Assembly: GCA_964023275.1 (NCBI GenBank)
Contig: OZ029918.1
Location: 19,138,361-19,202,360 of the forward strand
Source: Norana najaformis
Lineage: Eukaryota > Annelida > Clitellata > Crassiclitellata > Hormogastridae
Length of the DNA stretch: 64,000 nucleotides
Direction: 5' to 3'
The notes under the pieces are model-generated. The model worked only from the letters and a program-made list of their open reading frames with translations. It did not search any database and was not told where the DNA came from. The position numbers were made by a program, and so were the translations under genes. Within the stretch, counting starts at the first letter, position 1. Each line of letters opens with the position of its first letter. Positions 10,401 through 19,679 of this stretch are shown piece by piece.

Positions 10401-11438
10401 GGGGAAGTAGCTTCTAGCCCGAAACGGCTGGTACCTGGCAATGCCAAGTTCTAGCACCACAACCCGCCAGAGTCTCCATCCTGGCCCCTCGTTGGTGTAC
10501 TCCTCGAGGCACCTGAGCATCTGGGCTTTTGCCACCAGTACACTGCCCTGGATGTCATCTGCGTTTAGAACTGGCGCAGCAGCACTCTGGAAGTAGGCCG
10601 TTGTGGTGGTGGTGTTGGGAGCTGCATTCTCATCATATACATGGTTGGTGGCTACCACCATCTTTTCCAGCTCGGCCGTTAGTGCTTGCATATGCTTAAG
10701 GCCTTGTAGTCTGATCAAGTCCTCGCGGAGCTGTGCCTCAATGCTAGGCGCCGTAGTGCCCAAGAATGCCAGTGCATCTCCCTCCAGCTCGTGACCAGGA
10801 GCTACTACCATGCGGTAACCTCTCAGAAGCTGGTTGGCGAGTTCTTTGTGCAACACAAACCGCGGGAGCACGCCTCTACCATTCTGAGATAGCAGAGGAT
10901 CAAACTCCTGCAATGCGTTTTTGCAGCTTGTGCTTGCGCATCGGGGCGACTGTCCTTGGTAGCAGCGGCTTCAGTCGGCGCTGTTTAACCGTTTACAGAA
11001 TGGGCAGATCCAAGATGTTCTGCACAACGGCCTGGAGTCCGAGTTGCTTGATTATGGCCAAGAGCTCATCAATGTACTCGTCCATGGTAACGCTATCGTT
11101 ATTCACCTCCTCAGCCGTTTATCTAATTGGTTCTTCAGCTCATCAAGGACCTTCTTAAAGTGCCTTCTGGTGCATCTCTCAATATCATGCAGCTTTTGTG
11201 CTACTTGTGCACCGCCACACGCCTGGCATAACTGAGTCATGGACTGTGTGCCTACACCACAGCCGCAGCATGGCATGGGCAGGTCAGAGCCATGGCTAAG
11301 ATGGGCTGTGTGCTGCCCACAGTGCACATAAACACATGGCTTGCCGCATGTTGCCATCTCTCCAACCAAGCGCCATGTGCATTCATTTTTTCCAAACATT
11401 CTGGAGGTGTGATATGACTCAGATATGCACATGCCCAC
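7485..11438 (-). pseudogene. pPolB: Polinton protein-primed DNA polymerase B, degenerate
   Basis: Replicative polymerase of the element. The N-terminal Cys-rich segment (CGKPCVYVHCGQH, CCGCGVGTQ, LCQACGG) starts at 11,438. It is followed by GPGWRLWRVVVLELGIARYQP, then in another frame KDPQRPTKY. Exonuclease motifs: YPDFEVLD (Exo I), FHNLQGYDTHL (Exo II) and DLYLHTDVLLLADVFETF (Exo III). Polymerase motif A is YLDTNNLYSWAKQ, motif B region is FFKLANNAIFGKTMEN. Motif C is damaged (LLDTDT, with the following Ser and ~35 codons missing), then GKFKDQC and IAEFVGLRLKMYSIL. Frameshifts occur near 11,100, 10,390, 9,700, 8,640, 8,410 and 7,990. A ~46 bp foreign stretch sits at 8,485-8,530. Confidence 0.93.
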
Positions 11439-11529
11439 AATTGTCTAAGTGGTACGCGGCACGGGCTATGCTTGCGCTGTGTCTGTGCCAGACGTTGTAG
11501 ACTGGCTGCGCTCAAAGCTGCACATGTTG

Positions 11530-11636
11530 TGGGGTCATTGAGCGCAGACTGCGCTCAAACCCTCGCTGTCCTTGGGCGGCAGCGCGGCGGGGACATCGAG
11601 TGCAGACTGCGCTCAAACCCCCTTTATATATCTACT
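11530..11636 (-). repeat. Right terminal inverted repeat of Polinton 1
   Basis: Inverse partner of 345-455. Palindromic cores lie at 11,540-11,556 (GAGCGCAGACTGCGCTC) and 11,598-11,614, again 58 bp apart, followed outward by AAACCCCC and the tip TATATATCTACT. TCAATG at 11,637-11,642 follows as the target duplication. Confidence 0.85.
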
Positions 11637-11642
11637 TCAATG

Positions 11643-11760
11643 AATTCCTTAATTAAAAAAGGTGTAAGCGTGTCCATTACACAGGACTTGTCAGGAGAGT
11701 ACAGGAGGTGCCAACAGACACCGTCCAGGGAAGGTGCTTAAGAACTGTGGCATGAGTAAA
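11643..11760 (-). mobile_element. LINE fragment (right half of the Polinton target)
   Basis: Continues the LINE broken at 343. It aligns with 26,060-26,165 (TTGATTAAAAATGG..., CACAGGACTT...), the segment that encodes the EN-RT linker/RT start on the - strand. Confidence 0.75.
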
Positions 11761-12440
11761 ATCAGATGGGAAAGATCCCTTATGCAATGAGAAATTGATT
11801 ATAATATTGATGTAATGCTTGGACCCAGGACATCAAAGCACTCTTTCAGAAGATATGAAAGAGTATGACCAATCCACAGACACAGCATTTTTGCTATTGT
11901 CAGGACTGAGTTTCATTTACATATCTAATCTAATCTCTACTAATCTAATGACTTTCATGGTGCCTCTATCACAATGTCCAAGGCATCAATCGATGGTCGC
12001 TTCAAGTGAAATCGTATGAAATCATTGGAGAAGCCATGTCAAATTGCACTAGATAAGAGAAACCAGAAGCCAAGCTATGATGGGTAAGCAAGTTGGAAGA
12101 GATGTGTCTTGAGTTTAGACCTGAAGGACATTAGAGAATTTAAAAAGAACTGTAGTGGGCATGGAATTCCAAAGCTTTGAACCAGCTACCGAGAATGCCT
12201 GAGGACCGAACACTTTTCTGGTGAGAGGGACCCCAGGAATCAACGGTGCTTATTGATTTATCAAGTGCAATATTTATTGGTATGAGGGATGAGCATGGAA
12301 CATAGATAGGTTGGCTAATTTAAATAGTACTTTGTGAACTAAAAGATAGATTTTAAATTGGATTCTTTGCTCATTGGGCAGCCAGTGCAATTAATGCAAT
12401 ATTGTCATAATACGCTGATGTTATATCTGTGCACAGTTTT
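11761..12440 (-). mobile_element. CR1/L2-like LINE fragments (RT start and 3' region)
   Basis: 11,755-11,880 is similar to 37,440-37,560 (RT start of the LINE at 35.9-39.2 kb). 11,970-12,430 is similar to the 3' coding end of the same broad family (compare 29,140-29,420 and 35,980-36,400), including the CAAGGCATCAATCGATGG segment. There is no intact frame; at least two pieces are joined. Confidence 0.65.
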
Positions 12441-12525
12441 GGGGTCTTGCTGTTCACCAGCTTTTAGCACCAGCAAGCTCTTCACCTGTTTAACACATAT
12501 TTTCTAACTTTGGGTTTCACCACAG

Positions 12526-12716
12526 TAAGATTCGAAATCACCTGGGGCAGTGAAGCTGCAGTGAAAGTCATGTCCTGTTATCAGATGAGAAGTGATGCTC
12601 GTATATCAGACACTGATGATAAAATATTGGAATTACCTGATGATGAACCGGACAAGCACAACATGCGAATCAACACTGATAACGTTGACTTACAGCTTGA
12701 CAAGTTGATATTATAA
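12526..12716 (+). CDS. Candidate terminal exon of an unidentified host gene
   Basis: A pyrimidine-rich tract and CACAG precede 12,526, a plausible splice acceptor. One frame then stays open for ~63 codons to TAA at 12,714-12,716. It reads RFEITWGSEAAVKVMSCYQ, then an acidic stretch (ISDTDDKILELPDDEPDK) and ends NVDLQLDKLIL. The composition is balanced and not transposon-like, and an AATAAA follows at 13,388. I do not recognise the protein, no upstream exon was found, and it is not part of the known PHF21A sequence as I remember it. Confidence 0.4.
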
Positions 12717-14030
12717 CAATCACAACATGATTAGTATTTACTAGTTTACTATTAACTTGCAGTATTTAATAGTCATTTGTAAGTTTATAATGATGCTAAT
12801 GCACAATTGTTGATGAGTGACTTATAGGCCTACATTGAGTCAGTTTAGTTTTTACAACGATCAGTTGGATTAAATCTCTTCTGTTTGAGGTTATAGTCAG
12901 AGTTAAGATTACACTGTCTTGATTATACTGTCTAAAGATTAATGGAGACTAGGCATGTGAAATATGATTGGAAAAGCAATAGTGATGCATTTATGTTTTT
13001 TAACATAAAATGTTCATGAAATGATAGTCAAGAGAATAGTCCTACAAGTGAAGCGCTTTTAAGAAAGCAAATGATAAGTCAAACAATCACATTCACTAAT
13101 TATTAGGCCAAAAGTAAATACTTTTTTCGTCATGGCAGTTTGCCATCCCTGCAAACAAGGTATTAAAAAACAAGTGGTGCAAAGCTCTAATTTAAAAGGT
13201 GCAGCAAATTTTATTTCAACAGATTTTTACATGGTAACACTGTATCTAAGAATTATTATATAGGTGATTTTTGCCAAATACAGCTATGGGTTTTGGACCC
13301 AATGGAACACTGAAGCCCTGACTTCAATAGTGATTTGTGTAATTTATTGATTTTAAAATGTAACTTTTTTTGCATCGCTGTGTTTTAAATAAAGGAGCGA
13401 AAAAGTCTGGAAAATACAATATGTATGCCTTTGAAGAATTAAATGGCATCTTTTAAAGTCTCTCCAAAGCTCTGTAGCATGGCTGCTGGATGGCCTTTTG
13501 TGTTTTATGTAACGTGTAACAAATTTTGCAAATTTAAGGACACTTTTTTTATCAGTTCAGTTTTTATGTGTTCTTAGCTGCATTTTGTTGATTCTGCTAA
13601 TGATTCTAGAGTTACAGAGCAGACGATCAGAACGTAAACGTAAGAGCACAACCAATCCACAGTTCTGGTATGGGAACTTAGAAACAGAGGTAATGATCCT
13701 CGATTAGCTTCTGCTTTTGGTGGTTGTTCATTCCAGTTTTTGTGGTGTTTAGCATCTCGCATTTCTTTGTGCTTGGGAACTGAATTGATGTAAAGCTTAA
13801 CTCATCAAGTTAAATTAGTCCTTTTCCTTCCAGAAGAAAATATTGAATAAATCACTCCTAGCAAATCAGTTATTCCCAAGCCTTCTACAACTGGCAATTT
13901 ATAGGCAAATGAGCATATAATCTAAAATATTTGAACCATTGATTTCTTTGCCAATAGAAGCAATGTTAAGAGTAGAAGCAGCAGACATAAATAAACATAG
14001 AACATAAAACGTGGAATGTAGACAAAATGA
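12717..14030. other. AT-rich non-coding sequence
   Basis: No coding signal on either strand. If the exon ending at 12,716 is real, this would start with its 3' UTR; AATAAA occurs at 13,388-13,393 and again near 13,845. Confidence 0.5.
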
Positions 14031-14036
14031 ACATAG

Positions 14037-14100
14037 AAGCAATCTGTAACTTATTTTGAATTTTGTTTTGTTTACCCAGTTATGTAAGAAAAATGTTTGG
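14037..14100. repeat. ~60 bp segment shared with the Polinton polymerase gene (8,470-8,530)
   Basis: Both places share GAAGCAATCTGTAA, TTTGTTTACCCAGTTAT/TTTACCCAGTTATA and AGAAAAATGTTTG in the same order and spacing. At 8,470-8,530 the segment interrupts the polymerase between its HNAH and YPLAPE motifs. The surrounding sequence differs. Confidence 0.7.
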
Positions 14101-14999
14101 GGTTCCCAAGATACCCTAACTTGAAGACCTCCAAATTTAAGTTTTTTCTTTCAAAACTGTTTAGCAAAATTTTCTGTGTCCAACAATCAGTGGTGGAGTT
14201 GTAGTTAATATGTCCTGAGTTCAATGTAAATATAACTCATCAATTAAATATCTGAAAAATTGAAAATTAAATATCTAAAAATTGTATTTGGACAGTCTTT
14301 CTAAGTTGTCATTTGATCAGGCTTCACCGAAATCTTTTTGCGTGCTTTCTTAACAGTAGTAGTAGTTTCGCAGTTTAACGACAGCTTATGGCATCAAAGG
14401 TCGTTGCCGTCGCCCTCCTCCTTTATCCAGGCTTGGGACTGGCACTACCCTCAAACAAGGCAGTGGCGGAGTTTCTCTCAATACTACCCATAATTGCTTT
14501 ATATAGGCTGTGTTTCCCACCAAGTCAGCAGACAAGCCAGTACATGCCTCATACTATTACACACAATATTCTGCTTTTGAACAAGTGTGGGTTTTCCAAA
14601 ATCTCACTGACTCATCACGACATAGGCTTGACATTTTCTTGTGCGAGCACCCACGTGATAAAATGCATCTGCAAGAATCACTATAGATGTCAGTCCACCT
14701 GCATGCAGGATGCCACCAGCCAATCACAAACAAGTAACCTAGAAAACTACCTGATGACTCATTGGCATGACATCACAGAAACTTCCAATACAAATGCTCA
14801 TGTAAAACATGCTACATCCTTGTTGGAAAAATCATGCTCACATTATCTTCATATCCTTCTGAAGTTTGCAAATCGATTTGAGATGATTTGTAAATGGAAT
14901 GCAATGTACTGTTACACAATCTACTGTAAAACACAGGAAATCATGTTAATAAACAAAACAACTTTAACTATGAAGACAATCAATTACAAAATGTGAGAG
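14101..14999. other. Stretch with a 202-codon open frame but no recognisable product
   Basis: 14,388-14,996 (+) is open and starts MASKVVAVALLLYPGLGLAL, which would look like a signal peptide. The remainder is low-complexity His/Thr/Asn-rich sequence with no family resemblance. I do not call a gene here. Confidence 0.3.
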
Positions 15000-16029
15000 G
15001 CAGTCTGCCACCACATTCAATTTTCTCTTACAATGTCCCACTTTAAGATCAAGGGCTTGCAATGCCAAACACCGTTTGACAAGCTGCTGCAGATTTGTCA
15101 TGTATCTCAGTGGATTATGATTAGTACCGTATATGAAACAATATGCAAACTAAAATAATGTCTTTGAGTTTAGATAGAATATGCTTTTTTCTCAATAGTT
15201 GCCCTTTCTCTTTGGGTTTCAGTTAGACTTTGACCAATAAATGAAATGGATCTTTCTCAACCTTCACTCTCAAACTGTGTTGACACAGTACCAACTGCAA
15301 AATATCTGGTGTCACAGTGCAGATTTACATAATCACCAACACAAATACTTGCCAAAATGGAATTAGAACACTGTTTTAACATTTCAAAACCATTCTAATG
15401 TATATCTGTCCTACAAAAAGTCTCTGGCACTTTCTTACAGTTTAAATCTGACAATGGCTTACAAGTCTTTGCAAATCAGAGATATCAGAGATATCATTTC
15501 TGTTGCTAATAACCAAATAGTCCCAAAACTTGTTTTATATGTTTCTGAACCTTTGGTCTTTCTTTTTCCACTACACACTTTATTTTTTTCTAGATCCATT
15601 TTCAGATTTTAGGTCCAACAACATGATCAATGAATTCAATTTCTGGCTTAGCAAATTCACATTCATTTAAGTTTAAAGTTAAATTGTATTTACGCATATA
15701 TTGTATAAAGCAATTCCAACTGTCATAAATGAACGTTCCATTCCAATTTTTTCTATCTTCACTCATGTCAATCATATGTGAGTGTTTTGACTGTTCTTGT
15801 AAAATGGTATGCCGTCCATGTGCACAAATCAGTTTATTTGTGGAAGTTGGGTACAACACTATCACAGTTTCTCCCAGTTCAGAAGATTTCTTGTTTTACC
15901 TTTTTATTGTACTGGGATGCATACTGATTTGTTTTCCTTCAGTATGGATTTCTGATAAATTTAAATGTTTCCGATAAAGTTTCTTGTAATTCTTTCAAAT
16001 ACTTTGTTATTTTTTTATCCGAATTTAGA
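15000..16029 (-). mobile_element. Ty3-like retrotransposon, RT/RNase H part (downstream half)
   Basis: On the - strand a segment at 15,835-15,960 reads like the post-integrase linker (YLKELQETLSETFKF, NQYASQYNKKVKQ, VIVLYPTSTNKLI). Directly after it comes reverse-transcriptase sequence TLNLNECEFAKPEIEFIDHVVG (15,602-15,690), and near 15,040 the RNase H end KRKLNVVADCLS. RT lies downstream of integrase, as in Gmr1-type elements. The N-terminal half of RT is missing and frames are broken. The element is interrupted by the Polinton derivative at 16,036. Confidence 0.75.
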
Positions 16030-16035
16030 TGGTAT
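16030..16035. repeat. Target-site duplication of Polinton 2 (TGGTAT), left copy
   Basis: TGGTAT at 16,030-16,035 is repeated exactly at 18,435-18,440, immediately outside the two inverted termini. Confidence 0.9.
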
Positions 16036-16315
16036 GTAGATGTAAAATGGGAAGTTAAGTGCAGCAGATGGGTCAACGTGGCCATAGAGTGTTTTTTGGT
16101 CGGCCGCAGCCCCCACCACGTTTCCCATTACACACCAAAAACACGTAGGCCAACCGAGTCTCACAAGGCTATCTCAGACACTCATGCAAGCACAGGGACA
16201 GCTTAATGGACACAAGCAAATGCAAGAAGACCTCAAAGATGTGCTCTGTGACAACATGGTCGCACCTGTGACAGTTTGGTCATGCCTGTGACAGTTTCCA
16301 CTCCAGTCGCACCAT
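16036..16315 (+). repeat. Left TIR of Polinton 2
   Basis: Aligns along its length with the reverse complement of ~18,160-18,434, including CAGCAGATGGG, CATTTCCCATTA/CGTTTCCCATTACAC, CAAGCAAATGCAAGA and CTCAAAGATGTGCTCTGTGA. Confidence 0.9.
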
Positions 16316-16329
16316 GTAACCTAATAATT

Positions 16330-17300
16330 CACAACACTCTGCTGTGGGCAATATCCTGCCCATGTGGCGTGCTGCCGTTTCAGCAGCTGTTACTGGGTAA
16401 TCAAGGTTCAGTGCCCGGTGGCCGTATGTCTTGGAAAAGTCTGCCTCGCAGGTCAGAGATCTAATGCAAAGCAGATTCCACAGGCTCCAACAGTGGTGCG
16501 TTCACAACTCTTCTGACATCAAGCAACATATTGGCCACAACTGTACATGAGTTTGCTATTACAGCTGATTTAGCGTATAGCATCTACCGCCTAAATGTGC
16601 TTGCTGCAGAACCGATCAACACAGGACTTTTGCACTTCCAGATCTTCATGTTGAACACTTAAATTTGCACCCACTGCTCCAGCAATGCTTGCTACCAGCA
16701 AAGATGGCGACCAACTTGCTCTTAAAAATTTGAATGTACCTACGGCAGCATGAGAAGACTGACATGAGCAAGTACTACATTAACTGGGCCAACAGGCAGA
16801 CCTCGATGGGTGTTTGGAACTAAGATGGTGTTCTGGCTCTTTCTGCCAGGCTGTTGGCTGGCATGTACCAGAAGCACCTGGATTATGAGGGGGAGACTAT
16901 TCACACTTGCGACATCTACACAGCCATTGGATCGGTCGGCAAAGGATTGTGCCAAACTTTGCCGTTGACTGCTTTGCAGCTCCCATGCTTGTGTTCTCTT
17001 GTCCTTCCAATTGCTGGAACATCCGGCAAGGTTTCAGTGGGTCCTGGCTTCTGGAGATTCACAGTGCTCAGTGATAGCAGAGCTGATGCTATAATCTGCA
17101 TTGTTACACTCATGCCAGGCCCTGACGGTGGAGAAGTTTCAGAAAGTCCCATTCACTCAACCATCGTTTCCAATGGACATTTCGACATTTGCAAAGTAAA
17201 GTACATAATAGGCAGTTCAGAATTTAGAGAAGTTAGTCTTGTTCTAGGGCAAAAATGCTGCTGTCTACTTGAACATCACTCTGCTGGTAAAGAAGCTATA
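16330..17300 (+). pseudogene. Minor-capsid-like gene relic of Polinton 2
   Basis: Segments in shifting frames match the gene at 1,159-2,165: KVCLAGQRS (counterpart KICLAGRRP), EFAITADLAYSIYRLNVLAAE, MSKYYINWANRQT, HLDYEGETIHTCDIY and GPGFWRFTV. The longest open stretch is 16,854-17,465, which runs past the gene end because of frame drift. Counterparts are recognisable in the same order, so the orthology is clear while the function is not. Confidence 0.7.
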
Positions 17301-17303
17301 GCC

Positions 17304-17932
17304 TTGCCACTGTATCCGCCTCTCATCATTCCTGCTGTTCCAGCAGAGACAATGGTATCCACACCACAGAATTCCATCTGCAGAAAATCAGACAGCTTGA
17401 GGCTTACCTCAGATCGAAGGTGGAGGCCTGCAGCTGCCTGCACAAAAAGTACTGCAGGTCTGTGAATGCAATTGATGGCACAAGTGCTACACTTACAACC
17501 ACCAGCCTTAGGATAGGTGCTGGAGGCACCGCTTTGCTGGCAACAGGAGTTGGACTGGTACCTAGCCTGGTTGTTGAGAGTGCTACCGTGGTGGCTAGCA
17601 TGCTCAACATCACTATAGTCGCCTGCGGTCGCAAATGTTCGACCATAGCAGCAAAACACGAGGAAGTTCACAATCTAGCTGTGTCAAAGCTCAACACTGT
17701 TTACAGCCACATTCAAAGGTGCTGGAAGACTGTGATATCGAATGATGAGTACAAGCTCATCCACAACAAGGTAGAAAAGTATCACACCATGAAGAACAAG
17801 ATCTGACACAAGTCCATACAGGTTGGTACCTCGATGAAGAGACAAAAAAATGAGCTAATCAAGTGTGGCTGCGAGCAAGCCAATGTGTCATTCATCAAGA
17901 AGCTTGCAACTTTAGAGTCTCTGTTGCCATGA
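17304..17932 (+). pseudogene. Small membrane protein relic of Polinton 2
   Basis: Homologue of 589-1,156. The start codon is TTG instead of ATG (17,304). LPLYPPL is followed by a frameshift into CLHKKYCRSVNAIDG, a Gly/Ala/Leu-rich hydrophobic core (IGAGGTALLATGVGLVPSL), then HNLAVSKLNTVYSHI and SNDEYKLIHNKVEKY. A TGA at 17,804 precedes the conserved tail that ends in KKLATLESLLP at 17,932. It preserves the C-terminal AVSK...DEYKLI region better than Polinton 1. Confidence 0.75.
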
Positions 17933-18159
17933 CCTGCTGGTCTGACCCCATGCCTGTGGTTGTCCCATCAGCTCCGCCGACCTATGCGTAGCATTGAAGA
18001 GCTTTCTGTGAAATCTGCATGCGGCCAGTTCCTATATTTTGGCACTAATGGTTTGCCATACTTCCTCAATGTGAAACTGCGCACAGCGGCTGATGAAAAC
18101 GAGGATGTAAGCTGCACAGTTTGCGTATGCTTTCTCACATTGTGAAATATTATGCCATA

Positions 18160-18434
18160 TGGTGTGATTAGAGTTGAAACTGTCACAAGCGTGACCAAAC
18201 TGCCACAGGCATGACCATGTTGTCACAGAGCACATCTTTGAGGCCCTCTTGCATTTGCTTGCATCCGTTAAGCTGTCTCTGGGTTTGTCTGTGCTTTCAT
18301 GCATGGGGTTCAGCTGGCCTGCACATTTTTGGTGCATAATGGGAAATGTGGCTAGAGGTGCAGCAGGCAGTGACATGCTCTCTATGGTTACATTGGCCCA
18401 TCTGCTGCGCTTTAACTCCCATTTTACATCTACT
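18160..18434 (-). repeat. Right TIR of Polinton 2
   Basis: Inverse partner of 16,036-16,315. The outer end reads CATCTACT followed by the TSD TGGTAT (18,435-18,440). Confidence 0.9.
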
Positions 18435-18440
18435 TGGTAT

Positions 18441-19440
18441 CAAAATTTCATTGGACCACATTCTTTTAGAATTGTCAATGGTTCCTGGGGTATCTTTCCA
18501 CAAACCAATAAACAAGTAGGGCACTTCCCTCAAAGGTAACAACTTATATCACTGTCCTGGATTTTCTGTGATCACATGGTGAATCATCTTTTTCAAAGGT
18601 TGATTCCACCTCTGTACTAATCCAGATGCTTCAAGGTGACCTGGTGTATTGAATCATGGACTGCATCCTATCAATTTTATAAATTCTCGTGTTAGACTGG
18701 CCATGAAATATGTGCCTTGGTCACTTGTAATTACCAGTGGTACCCCAATGTTCTAACACTAACTCCAAAAAGGTATTACAGACAACTTTTGCTGTTAATT
18801 TTTAAAGTAAAAACACTGTTGGCCATTTTGTACACAACTCAACCACACAAGCATGATATCTGCGACCTGCTGATAACTGTGGCTTAATTGGTCCAATGCA
18901 AACTATATTTAAATGTCTGAGGGGTATAATTTTCCATGTGATTGATGTGATTGGTACCTGATCGATAACCAATTCTTGTGCCTTGACATGACAGACACTA
19001 GTCTTTAATTTCCTTCTGCATTTGAGGCCATGCAAAAGACCACTTGATTCTTTTCCACATTTTGTTTTCTGCAAGTGTACTTCAAAAACGGATTCATGTG
19101 CCACTTGCATCACTTTAACATGTTTCGTTTTGTAACAGCAGTTGAAGAACAGCCTGATCCAAAATCTTAGCTTTCTGGTAAAGTAAACCATTATGACACA
19201 AAATTTCAAATTTTTATCATTTCCTACCATTTCTTTGATGACTCATTCTCCTGTTATTTTATAAACAATAGTGAATCTGCCAAAGGATATTCACCTCGTC
19301 TACTTTTTTCTTCATCTGACTCATCTTCAGCTCTAAATAAATTTTGAAGATCTAAGTCATCATCTTCCTCCATAATTTCCTCTTCATCCTTGGTTTCCAC
19401 TCTGTTATCTGTCTTCCCTTCTCCTTCCTCCACTTCTTGT
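18441..19440 (-). mobile_element. Ty3-like retrotransposon, integrase part (upstream half)
   Basis: On the - strand, 19,250 to 18,441 reads as a degenerate retroviral-type integrase: an HHCC-like segment (MQVAHESVFEVHL), then a core with IVCIGPIKPQLSAG, HACVVELCTKWP, ITSDQGT-equivalent and a SGLVQRWNQ-like stretch. Upstream (19,254-19,440) is an acidic linker, LDLQNLFRAEDESDEEK. The sequence continues across the Polinton derivative at 16,029, so integrase precedes RT. Stops and frameshifts throughout. Confidence 0.75.
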
Positions 19441-19550
19441 GGACTGACCTTCTGGATATTAACCTGATTGTGGCTTGGCTTTGGTGCATCATCAGTTGAT
19501 GCATTGTGCATTAGACACCGGCACATCAGAAGTAATTAATTATTATTACT
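19441..19550 (+). mobile_element. LINE 3' end fragment
   Basis: GTGGACTGACCTTCTGGATA through GCATTAGACACC and an ATTATTATTA tail is the sense version of the 3' end seen antisense at 35,945-36,060. It is a severely 5'-truncated CR1-like LINE insertion. Confidence 0.8.
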
Positions 19551-19679
19551 TCGTCTTTCACTTCCTCACTTCACTCTCCCAGTTTTTTGGATTGTGCTCT
19601 TATCAAAATATTGGACGACTACTGAGCACTGACCACAATCTGTTGAGATGTCAACCTTAATTCTTCACCTGTCTAAGGA

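Larger units (their letters stand above)
345..11636 (-). mobile_element. Polinton/Maverick element, degenerate, ~11.3 kb
   Basis: Large DNA transposon with inverted termini (outermost GTAGATATATA) inserted in an antisense LINE. Genes on the - strand, right to left: protein-primed DNA polymerase B, major capsid protein, pX-like protein, adenain-like cysteine protease, fibre-like protein, minor-capsid-like protein and a small membrane protein. This gene set is diagnostic of Polintons. I could not find the retroviral-type integrase or the FtsK/HerA-type ATPase. They may be lost, or too decayed to see. Later insertions within it are a LINE (6,312-6,808) and an LTR (2,176-2,563). Frameshifts and deletions make most genes non-functional. 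Confidence 0.92.
16036..18434 (+). mobile_element. Non-autonomous Polinton derivative, 2.4 kb
   Basis: Bounded by ~275 bp inverted repeats (16,036-~16,315 and ~18,160-18,434) whose tips are GTAGATGTAAAATGGG, and by a perfect 6 bp TSD. It sits inside a Ty3-like element. Between the TIRs are only relics of two Polinton genes in the same order as Polinton 1: the minor-capsid-like gene and the small membrane protein gene. It lacks polymerase, major capsid, protease and integrase, so it can only have moved with help. The outermost GTAGAT is shared with Polinton 1 but the rest of the TIR is not, so it belongs to another family. Confidence 0.9.

Noticed and set aside
12526..12716. Assigning the 12.5 kb exon to the PHF21A-like gene
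   Set aside because: It ends in a stop codon upstream of the PHD exon, and the sequence does not resemble any PHF21A segment I know.
14388..14996. 202-codon frame with signal-peptide-like start as a host gene
   Set aside because: Composition after the first 25 residues is low-complexity, no family resemblance, and no splice or promoter context.
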